Positions 1 through 7,311 of a stretch of 53,195 bases of DNA are shown here, in pieces. Position numbers and translations under genes: made by a program. Within the stretch, counting starts at the first letter, position 1, and the number at the start of each line of letters is the position of its first letter. The stretch is taken from contig NZ_BANE01000078.1 of assembly GCF_000964405.1 (NCBI RefSeq), positions 1 to 53,195 on the forward strand. The letters are read 5' to 3'. The notes beneath the pieces are model-generated. The model did no database searches, was not told the origin of the DNA, and worked only from the letters and a program-made list of their open reading frames with translations. This DNA comes from Novacetimonas hansenii JCM 7643 (GTDB lineage: Bacteria > Pseudomonadota > Alphaproteobacteria > Acetobacterales > Acetobacteraceae).

Positions 1-279
1 GCCAGTCCGGCCTCGTTCATCTCGGGCATTCAGGCCTCGCGTCGCGCTCTGGTGGCGAAGAACGATGATGATCGTGAAACATTCTTACGTCGTCGCGGGT
101 TCTCAAAACCGGAAACCACAAAGATCATCGAAACGGTCTTGCATGAGGAAGGGCACAAGCCCGAGAGCGTGTTCGATTTCGTGCAGGGGATTACCGCACT
201 GGCCCGCACCAGGGCCAATCAGGATACGCGGCTGGATCTGGAAGAGAAGGCCCGCAGGCTGATGGAACGGGCTTCCTGA
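1..279 (+). CDS. C-terminal part of a DUF932 plasmid protein (5' end outside window)
   Basis: The reading frame is open from the first base and ends at TGA 277-279, so the gene begins upstream of the window. The visible 92 residues are rich in charged residues and end in an Arg/Glu-rich helix (ALARTRANQDTRLDLEEKA). This pattern matches the tail of DUF932 (phage/plasmid YfjQ-like) proteins as I know them. An internal GTG at 52 could be read as a start, but the sequence before it (SRRALVAKND) continues the family pattern, so I treat this as a truncated view rather than a small gene. Its role in plasmid biology is unknown. The family call rests on a short tail only. Confidence 0.6.
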   Translation, partial: ASPASFISGIQASRRALVAKNDDDRETFLRRRGFSKPETTKIIETVLHEEGHKPESVFDFVQGITALARTRANQDTRLDLEEKARRLMERAS

Positions 280-361
280 AAGCCGACTGCACGCTTTTCC
301 GCCAATACGTTTTTACGAGCCCGGCCACCGCGCCGGGCTTTTTCGTTTCGGGAGTTTTCCG

Positions 362-802
362 ATGGCTGATTTCTTCACGCATTTTTCCTGCGTTCTCGAT
401 GTGGGCACAGTGGACAATGCCGCAAAGGCGCTCGACCTCTACAATGAATTCATCGACGAACTGGCGGCGGAAGACCCGCCCTCTGACGGTTTTGTCCTGT
501 CGATCGTGCCTGAATATGGTGGCACGAAACTCTGGATGCACGATGAGACAACCGGCGATCCGCATCAGGTGGTGGATTTCGTGCTACGCTGTGCGCGGGC
601 ATTCCGGCTGCGGGGGCGATGGGGGTTCCAGTGGGCCAATAGCTGTTCACGTCCCCGGATCGGCGCCTTCAGCGGAGGCGCGCATCTGCTTGACCTTGGC
701 AGGCGCAAGACGATTTCATGGATGACCACCGATCGCTGGCTGGCGATCGCCCTGGACGGAGGCAATCCCGACACAGGAGGGCAGGGCGATGACCTTGCAT
801 GA
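362..802 (+). CDS. Hypothetical plasmid protein, 146 aa
   Basis: I do not recognise a functional family. The protein has a mixed alpha/beta composition with no signal peptide or membrane segment. It starts MADFFTHFSC and ends in a Gly/Asp-rich tail (DGGNPDTGGQGDDLA). The ATG at 362 follows an intergenic stretch after the DUF932 fragment. The 3' end overlaps the start of the Toprim gene by 14 bases, so the two are probably translationally coupled and belong to one accessory operon. The central stretch (VLSIVPEYGGTKLWMHDE) looks like an ordered domain rather than a frame shadow. Conserved neighbours are the main argument that it is a real gene. Confidence 0.7.
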   Translation: MADFFTHFSCVLDVGTVDNAAKALDLYNEFIDELAAEDPPSDGFVLSIVPEYGGTKLWMHDETTGDPHQVVDFVLRCARAFRLRGRWGFQWANSCSRPRIGAFSGGAHLLDLGRRKTISWMTTDRWLAIALDGGNPDTGGQGDDLA

Positions 803-1835
803 CGCGGGCGATCTGGCCCGCCGTCTGGCGGAGAACGCAGAGGCGGTGTGCCGTCGGTATCTGTCCGCTGGTCGTCGTCACGGCAATTACTGGCTGGTCG
901 GTGACGTACGCAACACGCCCGGCCGGTCGCTGTTTGTCCGGCTGCACAACACCGCCAACGGCAGGGCGGGAAAATGGACGGACGCGCAGTCCGCTGAACA
1001 TGGCGACCTGCTGGACGTGATCCGCGAAAGCCTCGGCCTGGTGGATTTCCGCGACGTGGCCGACGAGGCGCGCGCCTTTCTCAGCCTGCCGCGTCCCGAT
1101 CCGGTACCGTCGTCACAGGACCGTCCGGCCCGTGAGCGTGGCTCTGCCAGTTCTTCTGAAGCCGCACATCGGCTCTGGGCCATGTCCGGGCCGATCGTGG
1201 GTACATCCGTAGAAGCGTATCTCCGTAGACGCGATATTACGCTTTTGCACGGAGCCGGCGCCCTGCGCTTCCATCCGCGCTGCTTTTACCGCCCGGACGA
1301 GGACAGTCCGACCGAGACCTGGCCCGCCATGATCGCCGCCGTCACCGATCTCGACGGCACTCTGACCGGTGTGCATCGCACCTGGCTGGCGGCGGAAGGG
1401 CGCGGCAAGGCGCCGGTCGATCATCCGCGTCGCGCCCTGGGCGGGCTGCTCGGCCATGCCGTGCGCTTTGGGGTGGCATCCGATGTGCTCGCCGCCGGGG
1501 AAGGCATCGAGACGGTGCTGTCGCTGCGGCAGGTTCTGCCCGATCTGCCATTGGCCGCATGCCTGTCCTCGGCGCATCTCGCCGCCCTGATCTTTCCGCC
1601 GCTGCTGCGCCGGCTCTACGTGCTGCGCGACGATGATCCGGCCGGGGATCAGGCGCTGGCGACGCTGCACGCCCGCGCGGATGACGCCGGGATCGAGGTG
1701 ATCGGGCTGTCGCCACGGCTGGGCGATTTCAACGATGATCTCCGGGCGCTCGGACGCGGCGCACTGCGGGCGATCCTGCATCCGCAACTTGCGCCACCGG
1801 ACGTGGCACGGTTTCTGGAGACTGCCGGCACATGA
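789..1835 (+). CDS. Toprim domain protein (plasmid primase-like)
   Basis: This 348-residue protein has an N-terminal region of about 110 residues with the layout of primase-associated domains on alphaproteobacterial plasmids (GNYWLVGDVRNTPGRSLFVR, then KWTDAQSAEHGDLLDVI). A C-terminal Toprim fold follows. The Toprim glutamate motif is visible at AGEGIETVLS (Glu238 and Glu241) and the acidic DxD motif at LRDDDPAG (Asp281-283). Such proteins are thought to act in primer synthesis or DNA topology on the plasmid, but no activity is shown for this one. A zinc-binding primase finger and a helicase domain are missing, so it is not a full DnaG. It overlaps the preceding hypothetical gene. Confidence 0.85.
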   Translation: MTLHDAGDLARRLAENAEAVCRRYLSAGRRHGNYWLVGDVRNTPGRSLFVRLHNTANGRAGKWTDAQSAEHGDLLDVIRESLGLVDFRDVADEARAFLSLPRPDPVPSSQDRPARERGSASSSEAAHRLWAMSGPIVGTSVEAYLRRRDITLLHGAGALRFHPRCFYRPDEDSPTETWPAMIAAVTDLDGTLTGVHRTWLAAEGRGKAPVDHPRRALGGLLGHAVRFGVASDVLAAGEGIETVLSLRQVLPDLPLAACLSSAHLAALIFPPLLRRLYVLRDDDPAGDQALATLHARADDAGIEVIGLSPRLGDFNDDLRALGRGALRAILHPQLAPPDVARFLETAGT

Positions 1836-1970
1836 GCGGGCCGGAAAGAGGGGCGGGCGGTTTCCGTCTTCTATCGGCGGTCCTGTCGTGCCTCCCGTTC
1901 GGCAGGTTCGCGCCCCGGCCTTTCAAGTGGGGAGCGGGCGTCAGCCGGGCCGGGCCTTCAATGGCGTGAG

Positions 1971-2030
1971 CCAGCTATTTTCCGTCGCGCCCCTTTGGGG
2001 GCGCTTTACATCGCGAAGCAAAATAGCCGG
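1971..2030. repeat. Inverted repeat with AT arms and a GC core in the 1836-2158 gap
   Basis: The 323-base gap between the Toprim and DUF2493 genes holds no convincing gene. Its centre carries outer arms 1971-1981 (CCAGCTATTTT) and 2020-2030 (AAAATAGCCGG), which pair at 10 of 11 positions. Nested inside is a perfect 7-bp GC hairpin (1987-1993 GCGCCCC with 1998-2004 GGGGCGC, loop of 4). Two related structures lie at 4325-4376 and 5019-5061. The function is unknown; a protein-binding site, transcription stop or processed RNA hairpin are all possible. Confidence 0.6.
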
Positions 2031-2158
2031 CCCCCTGCCATCCTTCGCTGTGCTGCGGCCGCGCGCGAGCGCGCGGTTCCGGCCCGTCCCTGGTCTGCCG
2101 CTATCCGCCCCCGGAAAGGCCGCGAAGGGCGCGGCCGGAGACCTGGGAGGACCGCATC

Positions 2159-3085
2159 ATGACCCGCACCGATGATTTTGAACCGCCGCACGCCGCTTCA
2201 TCCACCGCCCATGTGCTGGCTGAACTTCAGATGTATGGCTACCGTCCCTTCGAGGACGAGCCTGATCCAAGGCCGCTGCCCGAAGCTCCGCGCATCGGGG
2301 GTGCTGTGGCCGACATCTTCGACGCCGTCGCCGCGACGCTGACTGACACACGGCTGGAACCGGACCTCGAAGCGCTGCTCTGGTCCACCGTGAACATCTT
2401 CCACCGCATGGTCGGCCAGGTCGAGCGTGAGCTTGACCGCAACGAGCAGGCGCAGAAACGCAGCCAGCAGGATCAGGATGGCAGCGAGATCCGCTCGGTG
2501 GAACTGGAGCGACTGATCGCCGAAGGGCTGACACTGATCGAACGCCGCAACGCCTACGAGATCTTCCGCGACGAGGCGCAGGAGCAGTTCGAGCGGCTGA
2601 CCCTGAGCGCGTGGCGGCCGAAGACCGGCTCGCTGGTATCGCGGCGGACCATGACGGCCTCTATGATCGACAGCCGTGACTTTCTCAACGCCCGACGCCG
2701 CGCCGAGAGCGAATTGCTGGTCCCGCCCGGCCCCAAGGTCGTCGTGACCGGGGGGCTGGACTTCGACGACCATATCCTGATCTGGGACCGGCTGGACAAG
2801 GTCCGTGCCAAGCATCCCGACATGGTGCTGCTGCATGGTGGTTCGCCCAGGGGCGCGGAGTTCGTCGCGTCTCGCTGGGCTGATCACCGCGAGATCGTGC
2901 AGATCGCTTTCAAGCCGGACTGGACGAAGCATGCCAAGGCCGCGCCCTTCCGCCGCAACGACGCCATGCTCGATACCTTGCCGATTGGCGTCATCGTCTT
3001 TCCCGGAACCGGTATCCAGGAGAATTTGGCCGACAAGGCGAAGCGCCTCGGTATCCCGGTCCTGCGGTTCGGAGGCGGCGCGTGA
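2159..3085 (+). CDS. DUF2493 (SLOG-type, YspA-like) protein
   Basis: The protein has 308 residues. The C-terminal half (about residues 195-305) is the DUF2493 domain, a Rossmann-like SLOG fold predicted to bind nucleotides. Visible family motifs are VVVTGGLDFDD, VLLHGGSPRGAE, the FKPDWTKHAKAAPFRRND stretch and VIVFPGTG. The N-terminal half is helical and plasmid-specific (DUF2493-associated region), with a likely coiled stretch around residues 80-115. The ATG at 2159 follows a good ribosome site (GGGAGGACCGCATC). The family is frequent on alphaproteobacterial conjugative plasmids, and its molecular role is unproven. The following gene is on the opposite strand, so this gene ends a transcription unit. 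Confidence 0.88.
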   Translation: MTRTDDFEPPHAASSTAHVLAELQMYGYRPFEDEPDPRPLPEAPRIGGAVADIFDAVAATLTDTRLEPDLEALLWSTVNIFHRMVGQVERELDRNEQAQKRSQQDQDGSEIRSVELERLIAEGLTLIERRNAYEIFRDEAQEQFERLTLSAWRPKTGSLVSRRTMTASMIDSRDFLNARRRAESELLVPPGPKVVVTGGLDFDDHILIWDRLDKVRAKHPDMVLLHGGSPRGAEFVASRWADHREIVQIAFKPDWTKHAKAAPFRRNDAMLDTLPIGVIVFPGTGIQENLADKAKRLGIPVLRFGGGA

Positions 3086-3094
3086 GCGCCGTCT

Positions 3095-3304
3095 TCAGTC
3101 CGGATTACCCGTGACGGCGATCCGCGCGGAACGGGCATAGAAGGCCAGCTCGGTATCGCCGGGCGCCAGAAGGTCGAGCAGGCCCTTCATGTCCTGCATG
3201 TCCGAATAGGACTGAAACGGCCCTGGTTGCTGTTCAATGGCCAGCACTGCAATGGCGAGCGCCTTTTTGACCAGATGCAGTTCGCGTCCCGTGATGTCCG
3301 CCAT
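3095..3304 (-). CDS. Hypothetical protein, 69 aa
   Basis: This small minus-strand gene is convergent with the DUF2493 gene. The frame could be extended upstream to 3382, but the ATG at 3304 is preceded by GGGAGACAACGTC, a suitable ribosome-binding sequence, and the protein from there (MADITGRELHLVKKALAIAV) looks compact and helical. The chain reads like two amphipathic helices followed by a short acidic loop (LLAPGDTELAFYARSAR). I do not recognise a family. There is no signal peptide. A role in plasmid maintenance is possible from location only. Confidence 0.6.
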   Translation of the reverse strand: MADITGRELHLVKKALAIAVLAIEQQPGPFQSYSDMQDMKGLLDLLAPGDTELAFYARSARIAVTGNPD

Positions 3305-3467
3305 GACGTTGTCTCCCTGAGCAGCCCCACGATGCACGTCCGCTTGGCGGACGTCAGTACGATTCTCGTTCCGTCGATACATCGTTTTCTCTATGATGCG
3401 GATTGCGCCGTGGTGGTGGTGGCAGGCGTGACCGTCAGATCATGTCATCTTTACGGGAGCCGCCACC

Positions 3468-3908
3468 ATGGTGATCTTCGCACCGTTCCTGATCGTCGCC
3501 GGCATCGGATTTTTCTGCTGGCTCATGTTCACGCTCGCGGTCTTCGCCTTGCCGTTTGCTGGCGGGTTGTATGCCGGGCTCTGGGCGTTTCATACCGGTG
3601 CCGGAGTGATTGGCGCCCTGATCGTCGGCGTCGTGGCGGGGATAGCGACTTTCGTCGCCGGTCAGATCGCACTCGCCTGCGCGCCGTGGATCTGGCTGAG
3701 AGGGCTGATCGTCCTGCTCTATACCGTGCCCGCCATCATTGCCGGTTATAGCGCCACGCACGGTCTCGCCGAGATGATGATGCCGTCCGTCGTCTGGCAG
3801 CTCTTCTTTTCGGTCATCGGCGCCATTGCGGTCGGCATCACCGCGTTCGTCCGCTTTACCGGCATGGCCCCGCCCGAACCGGCCAACGGGAGCGTCGCGC
3901 GGGTCTGA
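3468..3908 (+). CDS. Small hydrophobic membrane protein
   Basis: This 146-residue protein is almost entirely hydrophobic. At least four membrane-spanning segments can be seen (about residues 4-35, 43-73, 76-93 and 105-130), with short Gly/Ala-rich turns between them. A short polar C-terminus (PPEPANGSVARV) follows. No catalytic or transport motif is recognised, so the function is unknown. The ATG at 3468 lies after GGGAGCCGCCACC, which fits a ribosome site. It stands alone on the plus strand, with a large empty gap downstream. Similar small membrane proteins are common on plasmids of this type, but I cannot name a family. Confidence 0.65.
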   Translation: MVIFAPFLIVAGIGFFCWLMFTLAVFALPFAGGLYAGLWAFHTGAGVIGALIVGVVAGIATFVAGQIALACAPWIWLRGLIVLLYTVPAIIAGYSATHGLAEMMMPSVVWQLFFSVIGAIAVGITAFVRFTGMAPPEPANGSVARV

Positions 3909-4499
3909 CCGCCTGCGCGGCAGCCGGCGGGCAGGCATGGATCAGGTACCTGCCTGTCTTTCCACGTCATCGAGAGGCGGGGAGCGATGGGCAGCGAAGC
4001 GCGGATGCGACGCGCTGTTCCAGATACGGTCCGCCTGTTGAAGCAAACGAACTGGCGCTCTGATTTCCCGCAGGCCGATCGCAACGGGGAAGCCGGGCAT
4101 GTCCGGTGAGGCGCAGTCCCGGAACGGGCCGGTTCGGTGGGCTGGTATGGAGGGAGGATGACGCCGTCATTCTGGTTGCCGCCGGATCTCGTGCGCTGTG
4201 CCGGTCGCCATAGTCTCCGTGATGTGTGCTCTGTCGGGCCGCGCACGCATGCTGCCTCTCAAGATGGCTGATCTAGCCGAAGGCCGGCTACGCCTCGATC
4301 GGCTATGGCGCAACAACGGGCCATAATTTTCTTCCCCTGCCGGCTGCGCCGTCATTCCTCGCGCACCAAGAAAATTCTGTCCCGCCGTCCTCCGCTGCGC
4401 TTCGGCCCCAAGGGATGCGCCGCCGCTCGCCTCCGTCTGTCCGATCGCCATCGAGGCCGCAATGGTGCGGGCTCGATAACAGAGATCACGGAGAGTATC
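3909..4499. other. 591-base gap without a supported gene
   Basis: All frames here are short and show no recognisable protein pattern. The 3' half is a mixed-composition leader before the DUF736 gene and contains the inverted repeat 4325-4376, listed separately. The DUF736 frame extends upstream into this stretch, but the N-terminal extension would be Arg/Ser-rich and unlike the family, so it is excluded. Confidence 0.5.
4325..4376. repeat. Inverted repeat, second copy of the AT-arm/GC-core type
   Basis: Arms AATTTTCTT (4325-4333) and AAGAAAATT (4368-4376) are perfect inverted copies separated by 34 GC-rich bases. The arrangement resembles 1971-2030 and 5019-5061: A/T arms around a GC-rich centre, each placed near a small plasmid gene. 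The DUF736 start lies about 120 bases downstream. Confidence 0.5.
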
Positions 4500-4826
4500 A
4501 TGGCCACCATCGGCACCTTCAAGAAAGTCGGCAACGGGTATAACGGCGAGATCGTCACCCTCTCGCTCCAGACCCCCAACGTCCGTATCGCTCCCGAGAC
4601 CACGCGCGCGAACGACAACGCCCCCAGCCACCGCGTCTTCGTAGGCAGGGTGGAGATCGGGGCGGCCTGGTCCCGGCGCTCCAACGAGGGGCGCGACTAT
4701 CTGAGCCTCAAGCTCGACGATCCGAGCTTCAACGCCCCGATCTTCGCCAATCTCTTCGATGACGAGGACGGCGAGGGTTACAGCCTGATCTGGTCCCGCC
4801 CCAATGGTCGCCGCAACGGCGACTGA
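4500..4826 (+). CDS. DUF736 protein (copy 1)
   Basis: This 108-residue protein starts MATIGTFKKVGNGYNGEI, the canonical DUF736 opening, and ends with the family's GYSLIWSRPNGRR motif. The middle shows the expected VGAAW-like step (EIGAAWSRRSNEGRDYLSLKLDDPSF). DUF736 proteins are small, single-domain and typical of alphaproteobacterial plasmids and integrative elements. Their function is not established. ATG 4500 is chosen because it follows CGGAGAGTATC and gives exactly the family length; the frame is open further upstream but without family similarity. A second DUF736 gene at 13384 lies in the tra operon and is clearly divergent in sequence. Confidence 0.93.
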   Translation: MATIGTFKKVGNGYNGEIVTLSLQTPNVRIAPETTRANDNAPSHRVFVGRVEIGAAWSRRSNEGRDYLSLKLDDPSFNAPIFANLFDDEDGEGYSLIWSRPNGRRNGD

Positions 4827-4838
4827 AGTGCCCGCGAT

Positions 4839-4863
4839 CCCCGCCCGGCCGGTCCGGGCGGGG
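4839..4863 (+). terminator. GC-rich hairpin after DUF736
   Basis: A perfect 10-bp stem (CCCCGCCCGG at 4839-4848 with CCGGGCGGGG at 4854-4863) encloses a 5-base loop, 12 bases after the DUF736 stop. No T-run follows, so termination may be weak or the hairpin may protect the mRNA 3' end. Confidence 0.55.
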
Positions 4864-5018
4864 CCTTCGCATGACCGGTTGGAAACCAGCGGGCGTGCGC
4901 AGCAGTCGCGCTCCTCTCGATCTGCCGGGGTGCGGGCAAGAAAGGGGAACAGGGCTTCCCTCAGTCTTCCCATTATACCATGCCCGGCGTGAACCGCCTC
5001 AAGGACGCGCGGTCCCCC

Positions 5019-5061
5019 CAATTTTGCCCGGCGCACCCTACGGGCACACCGGACAAAATCG
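5019..5061. repeat. Inverted repeat, third copy of the AT-arm/GC-core type
   Basis: Two 20-base arms (5019-5038 and 5042-5061) pair at 15 of 20 positions around a 3-base loop. The outer part is A/T-rich (ATTTT/AAAAT) and the inner part is GC-rich (CCGG and CACC/GGGC blocks). It lies in the gap between DUF736 and the 50-residue gene at 5166. See the copies at 1971-2030 and 4325-4376. Confidence 0.55.
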
Positions 5062-5165
5062 GCTCCCCCGGGCGCCGCTGGCGCGGTCGCCTGCGGCGAT
5101 CCCTGACCCGGCTCCCGCGTGCATGAGGCGGAGTCCTGTCTTCGAGAAACGAAAGGAGCAGGACG

Positions 5166-5318
5166 ATGACCACGCTACACGACCATATCCAGATGCTGCG
5201 CGCCGAACTGACCAGCTTTTACCTGAGCCACGGGGAGCGCCGACGGATCGAACGAGAACTGAAGCTGGCATGCGCGCAATTCGCGGCGGACCGATACGAC
5301 GAGACCCCCCCCGCATAG
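5166..5318 (+). CDS. Small helical protein, 50 aa
   Basis: ATG 5166 follows GAAAGGAGCAGGACG, a strong ribosome site, and the frame ends at TAG 5316-5318 inside the stem of a good intrinsic terminator. The product (starting MTTLHDHIQMLRAELTSFYL) is predicted as two helices with a basic patch (GERRRIEREL). It resembles small plasmid proteins of unknown function. The pairing of ribosome site and terminator around such a short frame argues that it is real. No function can be given. Confidence 0.7.
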   Translation: MTTLHDHIQMLRAELTSFYLSHGERRRIERELKLACAQFAADRYDETPPA

Positions 5319-5332
5319 AGCGGGGGGCTTTT
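5307..5332 (+). terminator. Intrinsic terminator of the 50-aa gene
   Basis: CCCCCCGC (5307-5314) pairs with GCGGGGGG (5320-5327) around loop ATAGA and is followed by CTTTTC. The stop codon of the small gene lies in the loop region, so translation and termination are tightly spaced. Confidence 0.85.
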
Positions 5333-5402
5333 CGTATGGTCGCCCGTGCCATCGGATATCCAGGCGCCGATTCCACTTTGCCATCCTCCTGAAAGAACGT
5401 TG

Positions 5403-5434
5403 TTGAATCTCTCTAACACGACTATTATAGTCGT
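5403..5434 (+). promoter_or_regulatory. Promoter with palindromic operator for the XRE gene
   Basis: A -35 like TTGAAT (5403-5408) and a -10 like TATAGT (5426-5431) are separated by 17 bases. A perfect 17-bp dyad, ACGACTAT-T-ATAGTCGT (5418-5434), covers the -10. A second perfect dyad, GTGATCAT-GG-ATGATCAC (5466-5483), sits across the start codon of the XRE gene. The arrangement suggests autorepression, which is inference. Confidence 0.7.
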
Positions 5435-5475
5435 ATTACTGGTGTGCATGCCCCGCGTGTCGGATGTGATCATGG

Positions 5476-5760
5476 ATGATCACTGGCCGACAGGTAAGGG
5501 CGGCACGGGCACTCCTGAACTGGACACAGGAGATGCTCGCTGAAAAAGCCCTCGTAGCACTGACCGCGCTCAAGCGCCTTGAATCCGAACGCGGTCTCGG
5601 CGTTCATGAGGGCACGACCGACCAGGTTCGCCGCGCGCTGGAAGCGGCGGGCATCCTGTTCATCGAGTCCGGACAAGGGCGTGGCGTCATGTTTCTTAAC
5701 GAGACTTCCGGCATCGAAACGCGGCAGGCTAGGGTGCGTCGCGTTCGTTCTCCGACCTGA
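5476..5760 (+). CDS. Small XRE-type helix-turn-helix regulator
   Basis: The protein has 94 residues. The N-terminal 60 residues fit a Cro/C1-type HTH (GRQVRAARALLNWTQEMLAE, then a recognition-helix region and LKRLESERG). The second half (QVRRALEAAGILFIESGQGRGV) is the usual tail of plasmid XRE proteins that end after a short beta-strand. It should bind DNA as a dimer. The most plausible target is its own promoter, because perfect dyads cover the -10 and the start codon. ATG 5476 is chosen over the nearby ATG 5472, which reads another frame. The next gene (DUF2285) starts 11 bases after its stop, so the two are probably co-transcribed. Confidence 0.85.
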   Translation: MITGRQVRAARALLNWTQEMLAEKALVALTALKRLESERGLGVHEGTTDQVRRALEAAGILFIESGQGRGVMFLNETSGIETRQARVRRVRSPT

Positions 5761-5771
5761 TCGACTCCATC

Positions 5772-6050
5772 ATGCAGAAGCCCCCGCTCGACCCGTCTGT
5801 CGCCGACAGCGCTCCGGAAGCGTCCTGTCTCACCGGCTACGACGAACAGCATCTGATTACCTATCTCCGCCTGCTGGATGCCGAGGCCGACGGCGCCGAC
5901 TGGCGCGAGGTCGCCCGCATCGTGCTCCACCGCGACCCGGTGGTTGACCCCGAGGGCGTCCACCGCTGCTGGCACAGTCATCTGGCGCGGGCGCACTGGA
6001 TGACCGAGCATGGCTACCAGCATCTGCTGCGCGGCGGCGCGCCCCACTGA
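5772..6050 (+). CDS. DUF2285 protein
   Basis: This 92-residue protein matches the DUF2285 pattern in its core: YDEQHLITYLRLLDAEADG, then DWREVARIVLHRDP and HLARAHWMTEHGYQHLL. The family is predicted to be a DNA-binding helical domain found on plasmids and integrative elements of alphaproteobacteria. It is either free-standing, as here, or fused to a DUF6499 domain, as in the frameshifted gene just downstream. It follows the XRE gene closely and probably shares its promoter. No target is known. The length is normal for a stand-alone domain. Confidence 0.88.
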   Translation: MQKPPLDPSVADSAPEASCLTGYDEQHLITYLRLLDAEADGADWREVARIVLHRDPVVDPEGVHRCWHSHLARAHWMTEHGYQHLLRGGAPH

Positions 6051-6182
6051 CACCCTGAATCGTTGCGTGACCTGCAAGACCTGTTGCAGGTGCGGGGCGT
6101 AGCGGGCAACGGGACGGTCTGGCATACTCTCGCGAGCAAGTACTTGCCCTGTTCCCACCCGTTACGCATCGGAGACGACGCC

Positions 6183-6948
6183 ATGAGCCGCGCCAACTGG
6201 CGGTCGGCGGGCGCGTACGAGGGCCTGCGGTCGCTCGACGCTCCTGCCTTTGCCTTGCAGTTTGTCAGTCGCAATCGGGACTTTATCCGTGATCGTGCCG
6301 CCCTTCAGCGCGCCGCGCTCCGGGCCGCGCTGTCCACGTCAGACGCCGAAGCCTTCGCCCGGCGCTGGGGGTTGCGATTTCGAGAGTGTCCGCACGGCCC
6401 TCAATCCGCGTACCGCCCGCTGGACTGTTGCGGTATCGCCGGCCGTGATTGCGGTTGTCCGCCTGCCGACAGCACTGGCTGACGCGGCGTATCATCCGGT
6501 CTCCCTCGCTCGGGCAGAACTGCCGCCTGATATGGCGGGAGAAGTGCTGGTCGAGCAGGGGGAGATGATCCTGCGGCTGTACGTCTTGCCGCCTGACGGG
6601 GCTCAGCTCGGCGTGCTCCTGCCGCTCGACGCGCTGTTCGAGGTGCGTGTCCAGGCCGCCCTGCGGCTCTGGCGCGTGCTGATGGATCGGCGTCCCGGTC
6701 GTGATCCGGCCTGCCTGTCATCCGATCGCATCCGCAGGCTGATCCTGGCGCTCCGGACGCTCGATGGCCTGGACGACGGGGTGTCGCAGCGCGAGATCGC
6801 CGGCGTCCTGTTCGGTCGGGAGGTTTCCGCAGGGGACTGGCTCTCCCATGATCTGCATTTCCGCATGAAACGGCTGGTGCGTTTTGCGCGGGGACTGACT
6901 GACGGAGGATATCGGCGCCTGCTACTGCACCCGTTTCGGGGACGATAG
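6183..6948 (+). pseudogene. DUF6499-DUF2285 regulator interrupted by a frameshift
   Basis: The 5' frame (from ATG 6183) encodes MSRANWRSAGAYEGLRSLDA up to RRWGLRF, a DUF6499-like N-terminus. The family-like continuation (RTALNPRTARWTVAVSP up to GGYRRLLLHPFRGR) is in the +1 frame and ends at 6948. Skipping one base near 6381, just after the codons for RF, joins the two perfectly. A run of five G lies at 6367-6371, close by. The parts add up to about 255 residues, the usual size for this two-domain family. Without correction, the first frame ends at 6482. It may be a disabled gene, a sequencing error or a +1 recoding site. The last two domains resemble the free-standing DUF2285 protein upstream. 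Confidence 0.75.
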
Positions 6949-7259
6949 TGGATGATGAATGTCTTGTAGGGCCGGAAGAACAGAACAAGGAGGCTGATAG
7001 TATCCATGGCCTCACTGCTGGCCGCTCCGGTGCTTTGTGTCGAGGAAAACCGAAAATGGTCCGCTATTGGAGACGCGTGACGGTTCGTTGAAAAGAAGAA
7101 GTGAGGCTTCAGATACATAAGGAGAAAATAGTCCATTCCTGAACATTATACGTCAAAAGATAACGTTGACACGAGCCATCGCATGTTTGCATCGGGAATG
7201 TTTCTGCAGGGGCAGTTATTTTGTAATCGAATACCGCAACCCAGATATGGAAAACCTGC
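6949..7259. other. Gap without a supported gene, composition becomes AT-richer
   Basis: No frame longer than about 60 codons looks like a protein. Composition shifts from GC-rich backbone to mixed sequence, which marks the boundary between the plasmid backbone and the SulP segment. Confidence 0.4.
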
Positions 7260-7293
7260 CCGGAAAAATTGGCCTGACGGCGAATTTTTCCGG
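7260..7293 (-). terminator. Perfect hairpin downstream of sulP
   Basis: CCGGAAAAATT (7260-7270) pairs over 11 bases with AATTTTTCCGG (7283-7293), loop of 12. It lies 18 bases after the end of the minus-strand transporter gene. The A/T part of the stem could serve as U-tract in either direction. Confidence 0.75.
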
Positions 7294-7311
7294 ACATTTA
7301 TTCGAAGTTTA

